Positions 1 to 6,628 of a stretch of 6,672 nucleotides of DNA are shown here, in pieces. The first letter of the stretch is position 1. Every line of letters begins with the position of its first letter. The stretch is from Alphaproteobacteria bacterium. GTDB lineage: Bacteria > Pseudomonadota > Alphaproteobacteria > Rhizobiales > Devosiaceae. The notes under the pieces are model-generated. The model was given only the letters and a program-made list of their open reading frames with translations. It made no database searches and was not told where the DNA came from. The translations under genes were made by a program, and so were the position numbers. The stretch lies in assembly GCA_013152625.1 (NCBI GenBank), contig JAADFY010000081.1, positions 1 to 6,672 on the forward strand, written 5' to 3'.

Positions 1-392
1 CGCTCCGTGGCCAGCCGGAACCGGGCGTGGGCGCTTAGCCCCAGCCCGCCGCCAAAACAAATGCCGTCCTGTAGGGCAATGATCGGCTTGGCATAGGTGC
101 CAATCCGCAAATTGAGCGCGTATTCGGCGGCAAAATAACCGGTGGCCGCTTGCCGCCGGCCGGCAATCATATGCCCGCGCACTTCACGAATGTCGCCGCC
201 GGCGCAGAACCCCTTTTCTCCCACCCCTTCAATCAGCACCGCCCGCACCGACGGGTCGGTCTGCCAACGTTCCAGCGCGTCACTTAAAATGGCAATCATC
301 GTGCCGCTCAGGGCATTGATGGCTCTGGGCCGGTTAAGGGTGAGGCGCCCCAGCCCGCCGGCGACCGAAACCAGAACTGGAGGATCTTCCAT
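1..392 (-). CDS. 3-hydroxyisobutyryl-CoA hydrolase (enoyl-CoA hydratase/isomerase family), N-terminal part, cut by window edge
   Basis: I translated this frame by hand from the ATG at 392-390; 130 codons are present and the gene continues off the left edge. The protein has a crotonase fold: an early strand ending in LTLNRP (17-22), the oxyanion-hole segment GFCAGGDIR (61-69), then GYFAAEYALN (85-94), KPIIALQDGICFGGGLGLS (102-120) and FRLATE (125-130). The pattern GGDIR, EYxLN, KP..DGI..GGG.GLS.H..FR.ATE is characteristic of 3-hydroxyisobutyryl-CoA hydrolases, which free 3-hydroxyisobutyrate from CoA in valine degradation, rather than plain enoyl-CoA hydratases. The family's catalytic Glu and Asp (in MPE and FPDVGGG segments) lie downstream and cannot be checked. 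An AGAGAAG Shine-Dalgarno sequence (399-405, minus strand) sits 6 bases before the ATG and supports this start. The gene is divergent from the formate dehydrogenase operon and has no obvious metabolic link to it. A general enoyl-CoA hydratase is the alternative. Confidence 0.85.
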   Translation of the reverse strand, partial: MEDPPVLVSVAGGLGRLTLNRPRAINALSGTMIAILSDALERWQTDPSVRAVLIEGVGEKGFCAGGDIREVRGHMIAGRRQAATGYFAAEYALNLRIGTYAKPIIALQDGICFGGGLGLSAHARFRLATE

Positions 393-519
393 TGCGCGCT
401 TCTCTGGTCTATACCAGTCAGGATTGAACGATCCCGACCGTATTTGGGTTGGCATGAGAGCCAAAGGGTGTTTGGTAACATGCCGAGCATCTATCTCAAC
501 CTGAAAGCAACCCCAGCCT
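393..519. promoter_or_regulatory. Divergent intergenic region with several dyads; promoters for the hydrolase gene and the fds operon
   Basis: These 127 bases separate two divergent genes and so must contain both promoters. Visible dyads are CTGGT-CTAT-ACCAG (404-417), GGAT-TGAACG-ATCC (421-434), TTGGC-ATGAGA-GCCAA (449-464) and ATGC-CGA-GCAT (480-490). A TTGGCA at 449-454 could serve as a -35 element toward fdsG, with a poor -10 candidate around 472-479, but I cannot assign a promoter with confidence. There is no sigma-54 type GG-N10-GC element with the right flanks. The fds operon in other bacteria is often controlled by a LysR-type regulator (FdsR), whose gene is not here; which protein binds these dyads is unknown. 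Confidence 0.45.
404..417. promoter_or_regulatory. Operator-like palindrome CTGGT-N4-ACCAG
   Basis: The sequence CTGGTCTATACCAG has perfect 5-base arms around a 4-base centre. It begins inside the Shine-Dalgarno region of the minus-strand hydrolase gene (SD 399-405), so a protein bound here would block that transcript or its initiation. TGGT...ACCA half-sites resemble those used by GntR/FadR-type regulators, though these usually have a different spacer, so this is only a suggestion. It lies about 100 bases upstream of fdsG and could also act on that operon. Confidence 0.35.
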
Positions 520-972
520 ATGAAATCCGCCGGCGAAGCCGCCGATCACATTATATCTGCAATCTGCGACGCCCACGACAACAACCCGGCGGCTCTTATC
601 GAGATTTTGCACGATGTGCAGGGACAAAAAGGCCATGTGCCCGATGGTGATCTTGTGGTGATCGCCATGGCGCTCAACCTGTCCCGGGCCGAAATTTTTG
701 GCACCATGAGTTTTTACCCTGATTTTCACGCCCAGCCCCCCGAGGCGCCCGTGGTTAAAATCTGCCGGGGCGAGGCCTGTCAGGCCATGGGCGCCCTAGA
801 ACTGGCGGACAAATTCGCGGCGGCCCCGATGGCGGGCGAACCCGTCGAGGTCGAACCGGTTTACTGTCTGGGCAACTGCGCCCTGGCCCCGGCGGCAATG
901 ATCGGGGATACGCTGATCGGGCGGGCCGATGTTGCCCGGTTGCAAAGTGTTCTGGCGGACTTGAAAAAATGA
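520..972 (+). CDS. fdsG: NAD+-dependent formate dehydrogenase, gamma subunit (NuoE-like, [2Fe-2S])
   Basis: This 150-residue cytoplasmic protein is the gamma subunit of the soluble molybdenum formate dehydrogenase and a homologue of NuoE of respiratory complex I. A helical N-terminal part (about 1-65, with EILHDVQGQKGHVP at 28-41) precedes a thioredoxin-like domain. The four ligands of one [2Fe-2S] cluster are visible as C82-x4-C87 (CRGEAC) and C116-x3-C120 (CLGNC), the usual NuoE spacing. Length is normal for FdsG. The ATG at 520 is the only usable start because an in-frame TGA lies at 502-504; there is no strong Shine-Dalgarno sequence before it. It is the first gene of the operon, and its stop codon overlaps the fdsB start (ATGA, 969-972), implying translational coupling. 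In known FdsABG enzymes this cluster sits next to the FMN of FdsB, off the main electron path. Confidence 0.95.
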   Translation: MKSAGEAADHIISAICDAHDNNPAALIEILHDVQGQKGHVPDGDLVVIAMALNLSRAEIFGTMSFYPDFHAQPPEAPVVKICRGEACQAMGALELADKFAAAPMAGEPVEVEPVYCLGNCALAPAAMIGDTLIGRADVARLQSVLADLKK

Positions 973-2555
973 GTGTGATTTTTGTCCCCAACGACAGCGC
1001 GGCGGTTTCGGTGGGGGCCGATGATGTCGCTGCCGCCATTGTTGCCCGGGCACAAGAACAAAATATCGATATTGAAGTGCGTCGCAACGGCTCCCGGGGC
1101 ATGTTCTGGCTTGAACCCCTCGTCGAGATCGAACACAAAGGCACCCGTTATGCCTTTGGTCCGGTGTTGCCTTCAGAGGTGCCCGCCCTGTTTGCGGCAG
1201 GGTTGGCGCACAAATCTCCCGGCGCCATTGACCACCCAAAAGCCCTCGGCCCCACCGAACAGATCGATTATCTCAAAAATCAGGAACGCCTGACCTTTGC
1301 CCGCTGCGGGCTGGCCGAACCCCTTGATCTGCAAGCCTACGAGCAGTTGGGCGGGCTGGCCGGCCTGAAACTGGCCCTCAAAGCAACACCGAAAGACATT
1401 GTCGAGACCATTGCCGCCTCGGGTCTGCGCGGTCGCGGCGGCGCCGGTTTCCCCGCCGGCATCAAATGGAAAACCGTGGCCGATCAGCCCGGGAGCGAAA
1501 AATACATCTGCTGCAATGCCGATGAGGGGGACAGCGGCACCTTCGCCGACCGGCTGCTCATGGAGGCTGACCCCTATTGCCTTATCGAGGGCATGATCAT
1601 TGCCGGTCTGGCCACTGGCGCCGAGAGGGGCCTGATTTATCTTCGTTCCGAATATCCAGCCGCCATTGCCGTCATGGGCAAAGCGATCGAAAAAATGAGC
1701 GCGGCGGGCTGGCTCGGCGATGATGTGGGTTCCTGCGGCCGCCGCTTTGAGATCGAAGTGCGACGCGGCGCCGGGGCATATATTTGCGGTGAAGAAAGCT
1801 CCATGCTCGAAAGCCTGGAAGGCAAGCGCGGCGAAGTGAGGGCCAAGCCGCCCATTCCCGCCATTTCCGGCCTGTTTGGCCGGCCAACCCTGGTCAATAA
1901 TGTCCTCACCCTGGCCGCCGTTCCCTGGATTATGGCCCATGGTGCCAAAGCCTACGCCGAATACGGGCAGGGGCGCTCCAAAGGCACCCAGGCCTTCCAG
2001 CTTGGCGGCAATATCGCCCGTGGTGGCCTGGTGGAAAAGGCCTTCGGGGTTACCATCCGCGATCTGATCGAGGGGTTCGGCGGCGGCACGGCCTCGGGTA
2101 AGCCCTTTGCCACCGCCCAGTTGGGCGGACCTTTAGGCGCCTATGTCAATGACGAAATGCTTGATCTGCCCATGGATTACGAGGCATTGGCCAAGGCGGG
2201 GGCCATGCTCGGCCACGGGGGCATCATTGTCTTTGATGACCAGGTGGATATGGCGCAAATGGCCCGGTTTGCCTTTGATTTTTGCGCCATTGAAAGCTGC
2301 GGAAAATGCACCCCGTGCCGGATCGGCGCCGTGCGCGGCCGCGAGACCCTGGACAAGATCATCGCCGGAGACAATGTAAAAGAAAATCTCTTGCTGGTCG
2401 AAGACCTGTGCGAGCTCATGACGGACGGATCCCTTTGCGCCATGGGCGGTTTAACCCCCATGCCGGTGCGTTCCGCGATCAAACTGTTCCCCGACCATTT
2501 TGCATCGCCCGGCGCCGATCAAACCGCGCCCAATGCTGCCAGCGCCAAACTGTGA
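969..2555 (+). CDS. fdsB: NAD+-dependent formate dehydrogenase, beta subunit (NuoF-like flavoprotein, FMN, [4Fe-4S])
   Basis: This 528-residue subunit carries the NAD+ site: electrons from FdsA reach FMN here and reduce NAD+. The NuoF-like core shows the FMN/NADH-binding segments GLRGRGGAGFP (152-162), CCNADEGDSGTF (181-192) and GAGAYICGEE (267-276). The C-terminal [4Fe-4S] ligands are C444, C447 and C450 in ESCGKCTPCR, plus C490 in SLCAMGG. The first 100 or so residues are an extension absent from simple NuoF. In relatives this region is a thioredoxin-like domain; here residues 1-112 contain no cysteine, so it cannot hold a cluster and is probably structural. Start choice: the ATG overlaps the fdsG stop, with a GGCGGA ribosome-binding site (954-959) 9 bases upstream. 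fdsA follows after 14 bases. Length and all motifs fit a complete, functional gene. Confidence 0.96.
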   Translation: MSVIFVPNDSAAVSVGADDVAAAIVARAQEQNIDIEVRRNGSRGMFWLEPLVEIEHKGTRYAFGPVLPSEVPALFAAGLAHKSPGAIDHPKALGPTEQIDYLKNQERLTFARCGLAEPLDLQAYEQLGGLAGLKLALKATPKDIVETIAASGLRGRGGAGFPAGIKWKTVADQPGSEKYICCNADEGDSGTFADRLLMEADPYCLIEGMIIAGLATGAERGLIYLRSEYPAAIAVMGKAIEKMSAAGWLGDDVGSCGRRFEIEVRRGAGAYICGEESSMLESLEGKRGEVRAKPPIPAISGLFGRPTLVNNVLTLAAVPWIMAHGAKAYAEYGQGRSKGTQAFQLGGNIARGGLVEKAFGVTIRDLIEGFGGGTASGKPFATAQLGGPLGAYVNDEMLDLPMDYEALAKAGAMLGHGGIIVFDDQVDMAQMARFAFDFCAIESCGKCTPCRIGAVRGRETLDKIIAGDNVKENLLLVEDLCELMTDGSLCAMGGLTPMPVRSAIKLFPDHFASPGADQTAPNAASAKL

Positions 2556-2569
2556 TAGGATAACGGGCT

Positions 2570-5422
2570 ATGAATTCAATCCGGCAGGCCGATTTCGGCA
2601 CCCCCGCCAGCAAGAAGGCGGCAGAGATAACCCTGACCGTCGATGGCTTCGATATTACCGTTGTCGCCGGCACCTCGGTCATGCGCGCCGCCGCCCTGCT
2701 CGACCGTCCCATCCCGAAATTGTGCGCCACCGACACCCTCGAACCGTTCGGGTCGTGTCGCATGTGCCTGGTGGAGATCGAAGGTGTAAAAGGCACCCCC
2801 GCTTCCTGCACCACCCCGGTTACCGAAGGCATGAAAATTGTCACCCAGTCCCCGCGATTAGAAAAGCTGCGCCGGGGGGTCATGGAGCTTTACATCTCCG
2901 ATCATCCCCTCGATTGCCTGACCTGTGCTGCGAATGGCGATTGCGAACTCCAGGACATGGCCGGTGTCGTCGGCCTGCGCGACGTGCGGTATGGCATGGA
3001 TGGCGCCAACCATTTCGATGAAGCTTCCCGGGTGCCGGTGGATAATTCCAACCCCTATTTTCAGTTTGACAGCACCAAATGCATTGCCTGCTCGCGCTGC
3101 ATTCGCGCCTGCGAAGAAGTCCAGGGCACCTTTGCCCTGACCATGCAGGGGCGCGGCTTTGCCTCGATGATTTCGGCCGGCACGTCCCTGGACGATTTTT
3201 TCTCCTCTGAATGTGTCAGTTGCGGCGCCTGTGTGGCCGTCTGCCCCACCGCCACCCTGGAGGAAACCGCCATTGTCGTGCATGGGGTGCCCACCCGATC
3301 GGTGGAAACCACGTGTGCCTATTGCGGGGTCGGGTGCTCGTTTGAGGCCGAGCTGAAAGGCGACACCCTGGTGCGCATGACCCCTTCGAAATCAGGCGGC
3401 GCCAACGAGGGCCACAGTTGCGTTAAAGGCCGCTTTGCTTTCGGTTATGCTTCCCACAAGGATCGAATTACCGCGCCCATGATCCGGCAAAATACCACAG
3501 ACCCCTGGCAGCCGGTTTCCTGGGACGAAGCCATCGGTTTTGCCGCAAAACGTCTTAAAGCCATTCAGGCCGAGCACGGAATTGCCGCCATTGGCGGCGT
3601 CACCTCATCGCGCTGTACCAATGAAGAGGTCTATGCCGTTCAGAAGATGATCCGGGCCGCCTTTGGCAACAACAATGTCGATACCTGCGCACGGGTGTGC
3701 CATTCACCCACCGGTTACGGCCTCAAACAGACCTTTGGCACTTCGGCAGGCACGCAAGACTTCAAATCGGTGGAACAAACCGATGTCATGGTGCTCATTG
3801 GCGCCAACCCCACCGATGGCCACCCGGTTTTTGCCTCGCGCATGAAAAAGGCCATGCGGGCCGGGGCGCGCCTCATTGTCGTTGACCCCCGCCGTATCGA
3901 TCTGGTGCGCTCCCCCCATATCGAGGCCACCCACCATATCCCCCTCATGCCCGGCACCAATGTCGCGGTCATGAACGCCCTCGCCCATGTGATTGTCACC
4001 GAGGGGCTGGTGGACGAGGATTTTGTCGCGACGCGCTGCGAGGGCGCCGATTTCGGACGCTGGCGCCAGTTTGTCGCCGGGTCGGAAAATTCGCCTGAGG
4101 CACTTGCGGAAGTCATCGGCGTCGAGGCGGAAACCCTGCGCGCTGCCGCCCGGCTTTTTGCCCGGGCCAAAAATGGCTCGATCTATTATGGCCTTGGCGT
4201 TACCGAACATTCTCAGGGCTCGACCATGGTCATGGCCATGGCCAATCTGGCCATGGCGACGGGCAATATCGGGCGCCCCGGCGTCGGGATCAACCCCTTA
4301 CGCGGCCAGAACAATGTACAAGGCGCCTGCGACATGGGTTCGTTCCCCCATGAGTTGCCCGGTTACCGCCATGTGTCGGACGCTGTTGCCCGGGCTCTTT
4401 TTGAAAAAGACTGGGGGCTAAAACTCGACCCCGAGCCGGGGTTACGCATTCCCAACATGTTCGCCGCCGCCATCGACGGATCGTTTCGCGGCATTTTCAT
4501 CCAGGGCGAGGATCTCGCCCAGTCCGACCCCAACACCCAGCACGTCACCGAAGCGCTGGCCGCCATGGACTGCGTGATCGTGCAGGACCTGTTTTTGAAT
4601 GAAACCGCCCGCTTCGCCCATGTATTTTTGCCCGGCACCGCCTTTTTGGAAAAAGACGGCACCTTTACCAACGCCGAGCGGCGCCTCAACCGGGTCCGCC
4701 CGGTCATGAAGGAAGCCACGGGCCTGTCGGAATGGGAAATCGTGTGTCGGCTGGCCTCGGCCATGGGCTATGAAATGTCGTGGCCTGACGCCGCCGCCAT
4801 CATGGACGAGATTGCGCGACTGACCCCCAGTTTTTCCCGCGTCTCCCATGGGCGGCTGGATACCGAAGGGTCCATGCAATGGCCGGTCAATGACGCGGCC
4901 CCCGACGGCACCCCCACCATGCATGTGGGCGGGTTCGTGCGCGGCAAGGGCCGGTTCATGCTCACCCGCTACGTGCCCACCACCGAGCGCACCACACGGC
5001 GCTATCCCCTCATTCTGACCACGGGCCGGATTTTAAGCCAGTATAATGTCGGGGCCCAGACCCGGCGCACCGACAATGTGCGCTGGCATGAAGAGGACGT
5101 GCTTGAAATCCACCCCCACGATGCTGAACTGCGCGGCATTGCAAGCGGTCAGCGCCTTTCTCTGGCCAGCCGCAAGGGCGCCACGACGCTGACCGCCCTC
5201 ATATCAGAACGCATGCCCCAGGGGGTGGTTTATACCACGTTCCATCACCCTGTTTCAGGGGCCAATGTGGTGACCACCGAGAATTCCGACTGGGCCACCA
5301 ATTGCCCGGAATACAAGGTGACCGCGGTTGAAGTCCGTCCGGCCAACGAACCCTCAAGCTGGCAGATCGAGCATGAGCAGCGCCATCCCGGTACCCTCGC
5401 CATTGCCGACCCAGCCCAATGA
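2570..5422 (+). CDS. fdsA: NAD+-dependent formate dehydrogenase, alpha (catalytic) subunit, molybdenum bis-MGD
   Basis: This 950-residue catalytic subunit oxidises formate to CO2. The N-terminal NuoG-like part carries a [2Fe-2S] cluster (C52, C63, C66, C80) and a His-ligated [4Fe-4S] cluster (H112, C116, C119, C125). Two ferredoxin-type [4Fe-4S] clusters follow (C171/C174/C177/C181 and C215/C218/C221/C225). The molybdopterin oxidoreductase domain starts near 245 with its own [4Fe-4S] site (C249, C252, C256, C284) and K286 in CVKGR. The Mo ligand is C377 in ARVCHSP (codon TGC at 3698-3700, not selenocysteine), with H378 beside it and R578 in NPLRGQNN, matching known formate dehydrogenase active sites. 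The cofactor-binding domain near the C-terminus includes GRILSQYNVG. There is no Tat signal, so the protein is cytoplasmic. AGGA (2557-2560) lies 9 bases before the ATG. Length matches FdsA proteins. The 3' end probably overlaps fdhD. Confidence 0.97.
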   Translation: MNSIRQADFGTPASKKAAEITLTVDGFDITVVAGTSVMRAAALLDRPIPKLCATDTLEPFGSCRMCLVEIEGVKGTPASCTTPVTEGMKIVTQSPRLEKLRRGVMELYISDHPLDCLTCAANGDCELQDMAGVVGLRDVRYGMDGANHFDEASRVPVDNSNPYFQFDSTKCIACSRCIRACEEVQGTFALTMQGRGFASMISAGTSLDDFFSSECVSCGACVAVCPTATLEETAIVVHGVPTRSVETTCAYCGVGCSFEAELKGDTLVRMTPSKSGGANEGHSCVKGRFAFGYASHKDRITAPMIRQNTTDPWQPVSWDEAIGFAAKRLKAIQAEHGIAAIGGVTSSRCTNEEVYAVQKMIRAAFGNNNVDTCARVCHSPTGYGLKQTFGTSAGTQDFKSVEQTDVMVLIGANPTDGHPVFASRMKKAMRAGARLIVVDPRRIDLVRSPHIEATHHIPLMPGTNVAVMNALAHVIVTEGLVDEDFVATRCEGADFGRWRQFVAGSENSPEALAEVIGVEAETLRAAARLFARAKNGSIYYGLGVTEHSQGSTMVMAMANLAMATGNIGRPGVGINPLRGQNNVQGACDMGSFPHELPGYRHVSDAVARALFEKDWGLKLDPEPGLRIPNMFAAAIDGSFRGIFIQGEDLAQSDPNTQHVTEALAAMDCVIVQDLFLNETARFAHVFLPGTAFLEKDGTFTNAERRLNRVRPVMKEATGLSEWEIVCRLASAMGYEMSWPDAAAIMDEIARLTPSFSRVSHGRLDTEGSMQWPVNDAAPDGTPTMHVGGFVRGKGRFMLTRYVPTTERTTRRYPLILTTGRILSQYNVGAQTRRTDNVRWHEEDVLEIHPHDAELRGIASGQRLSLASRKGATTLTALISERMPQGVVYTTFHHPVSGANVVTTENSDWATNCPEYKVTAVEVRPANEPSSWQIEHEQRHPGTLAIADPAQ

Positions 5423-6185
5423 TATCATGACCCGACGGGCAATCAGCGATGAAACCTTAGCGCCCTGGCATCTGGTGGCGGAATCCCCGGTTGCCCTGCT
5501 GTTCAATGGCGAGCATTTCGGGGTCATGATGCTCACCCCCGGCGATCTGGAAGATTTCGCCATGGGGTTTGCCCTTAACGAAGCCATAGTCGACTCGATC
5601 GACGATATTGACGGCATCCGTGTTGAACAGACCAGCAACGGCTTTTTGGTCAATATTATCATCGAGGCTGAACGGGTGGCACGGGCGCACAAGCGCCGCC
5701 GCTCCATACTGGGCGGTTCCGCCTGTGGCATTTGCGGCGCCAATACCATAGAGGTCGCGTTGCCGCGCCCTGAACGGGTTCGCGGGTTGCCGCCCACAGC
5801 GGCCATCATGGCCAAAGCAATTGGCGCCCTGCCCCGGTACCAGCCCGGCAACGCGGTCAATCGCTCCACCCATGCAGCCGCATTTGCCAGTACCGAAGGC
5901 AAAATATGCCTCGCCCGGGAAGACATTGGCCGCCACAACGCTTTGGACAAACTGGCCGGCGCCATGGCCAAAGAGCGGTTAAACCCCGAGGCGGGATTTG
6001 TTGTCTTGTCCAGCCGCATCAGTGTTGAACTGGTTATGAAAACGGCCAGAATGGGCGTTCCGGCCCTGGCCGCCGTTTCCGCGCCCTCCGATCTGGCTTT
6101 GGCAAAAGCGGGGGAGGCAGGACTGTTGATCGCCTGCCGGATGGGGGCCGGGGTGCGGTTGTTTGAGCCCGGTTTGCGCCCATGA
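5373..6185 (+). CDS. fdhD: Formate dehydrogenase sulfurtransferase / accessory protein FdhD (FdsC)
   Basis: FdhD transfers sulfur from a cysteine desulfurase to the bis-MGD cofactor before it is inserted into FdsA, and is required for activity. From the ATG at 5373 the protein has 270 residues, normal for the family. Visible motifs are ESPVALLFNG (37-46), MMLTPGDLEDFAMGF (52-66), the functional C118-x2-C121 pair in ACGICGANTIE, THAAAF (166-171), REDIGRHNALDKL (182-194), and the nucleotide-fold end SSRISVELVMKTARMG (213-228). The start is uncertain. The ATG at 5373 overlaps fdsA by 50 bases and gives an N-terminal arm like that of other FdhD proteins. An in-frame ATG at 5427, five bases after the fdsA stop, would give 252 residues but has no Shine-Dalgarno sequence; an ATG at 5328 is possible but less likely. 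The stop overlaps the fdsD start (ATGA). Confidence 0.93.
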   Translation: MSSAIPVPSPLPTQPNDIMTRRAISDETLAPWHLVAESPVALLFNGEHFGVMMLTPGDLEDFAMGFALNEAIVDSIDDIDGIRVEQTSNGFLVNIIIEAERVARAHKRRRSILGGSACGICGANTIEVALPRPERVRGLPPTAAIMAKAIGALPRYQPGNAVNRSTHAAAFASTEGKICLAREDIGRHNALDKLAGAMAKERLNPEAGFVVLSSRISVELVMKTARMGVPALAAVSAPSDLALAKAGEAGLLIACRMGAGVRLFEPGLRP

Positions 6186-6394
6186 ACGAAACCAATGTGG
6201 TGCGGATGGCCAATCAGATTGCCGAATATTTTTCCGCGTATCCCGAAGAAGAGGCCTTGGCCGGTATTTCCGGTCACATTTCGCAGTTCTGGGAGCCGCG
6301 TCTTCGCAAAACCTTAGCCGCACTTGTAAGAAAAGGCGAACCCGGCCTCGACCCGCTGGTTATTGCCGCCACAAAGGAGCTTGCAGCGGAGTAA
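6182..6394 (+). CDS. fdsD: Formate dehydrogenase delta subunit
   Basis: This 70-residue protein is the small FdsD subunit found at the end of fds operons; it binds the FdsABG complex and is needed for a stable, active enzyme in relatives. The recognisable family features are RMANQIAEYF (8-17), a run of acidic residues PEEEALAGI (21-29), and HISQFWEPRLR (32-42), followed by GEPGLDPLV (52-60). It has no cysteines and no membrane segment, so it carries no cluster. The ATG overlaps the fdhD stop as ATGA and there is no clear ribosome-binding site of its own, so translation is probably coupled to fdhD. Length is normal. It is the last gene of the operon; the tRNA gene begins 66 bases later. Confidence 0.92.
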   Translation: MNETNVVRMANQIAEYFSAYPEEEALAGISGHISQFWEPRLRKTLAALVRKGEPGLDPLVIAATKELAAE

Positions 6395-6460
6395 TGGGTA
6401 TTGAACCCGGTACGTTCTTGCCCGAAGGGTGCTCTTGGTTTATGCAAAATCCCGGGTTTT
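6395..6460 (+). promoter_or_regulatory. fdsD-tRNA spacer: candidate tRNA promoter, unclear operon terminator
   Basis: A candidate promoter for the tRNA is TTGCCC (6418-6423), a 17-base gap, then TATGCA (6441-6446), followed by a G+C-rich discriminator CCCGGG (6451-6456), as is common for stringently controlled stable-RNA promoters. The -10 match is poor. An inverted repeat AACCCGG (6404-6410) / CCGGGTT (6452-6458) ends in TTTT, but its 41-base loop makes it a weak terminator. A tiny CCC-GAA-GGG hairpin (6421-6429) has no T run. Either the tRNA has its own promoter or it is read through from the fds operon; the sequence does not decide. Confidence 0.35.
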
Positions 6461-6536
<76 letters not shown>

Positions 6537-6544
6537 TCCTGACG

Positions 6545-6579
6545 ACAAGTCCAAGTATTCTATGACTTGTTAGTCTTTT
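6545..6579 (+). terminator. Inverted repeat plus T run after the tRNA, possible terminator
   Basis: ACAAGTC (6545-6551) and GACTTGT (6564-6570) form a 7-base stem around a 12-base loop, extendable by one G:U pair. TAGTCTTTTC follows, with TTTT at 6576-6579. An alternative smaller hairpin GACT-TGTT-AGTC (6564-6575) abuts the same T run directly. Either could end the tRNA transcript, but the stems are A+T-rich and weak. A protein-binding site near the attachment core is another possibility. Confidence 0.35.
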
Positions 6580-6597
6580 CAGTCGCTTAGGCCTGTC

Positions 6598-6623
6598 ATG
6601 TGGCACACATATGTGGTACACAT
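6598..6623. repeat. Tandem pair of 13-base palindromes, ATGTG-GYA-CACAT
   Basis: Two adjoining 13-base units, ATGTGGCACACAT (6598-6610) and ATGTGGTACACAT (6611-6623), differ at one base. Each unit is itself an inverted repeat with 5-base arms ATGTG and CACAT around a 3-base centre, giving four half-sites in alternating orientation with a 13-base period. They end 5 bases before the candidate start codon at 6629. The position suits an operator for the downstream gene or accessory sites for a recombinase or excisionase; which is inference. Confidence 0.7.
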
Positions 6624-6628
6624 TGGGA

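Noticed and set aside
449..466. Possible sigma-54 promoter (TGGCATG ...) before fdsG
   Set aside because: The -12 part does not match TTGCA at the required spacing; the resemblance is limited to the GG of the -24 element.
142..504. Plus-strand open frame of 120 codons near the left end
   Set aside because: It is Ser/Pro/Arg-rich and mostly antisense to the hydrolase gene, whose crotonase motifs are unmistakable.
1173..1940. 255-codon open frame on the minus strand inside fdsB
   Set aside because: It lies wholly antisense to a well-supported gene, has Gly/Ala-rich low-information composition, shows no recognisable domain and is expected in G+C-rich coding DNA.
2553..2560. TGATAG double stop after fdsB as a sign of a broken gene
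   Set aside because: FdsB is full length with all motifs, and the second stop overlaps the fdsA ribosome-binding site; tandem stops are ordinary.
3698..3700. Possible selenocysteine codon at the formate dehydrogenase active site
   Set aside because: The codon is TGC (Cys), so no UGA recoding is needed.
3704..4210. Minus-strand open frames inside fdsA (also 3715-4170 and 4442-4924)
   Set aside because: They are shadows of the fdsA coding strand with no motif or ribosome-binding site.
4225..4258. Repeated ATGGCC units resembling a short tandem repeat
   Set aside because: They encode the alanine/methionine-rich helix VMAMANLAMA of FdsA; the repetition follows from the protein sequence and codon bias.
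5354..6277. 307-codon open frame on the minus strand across fdhD and fdsD
   Set aside because: It is antisense to two genes with clear family motifs, resembles no known protein to me, and follows from codon bias on the opposite strand.
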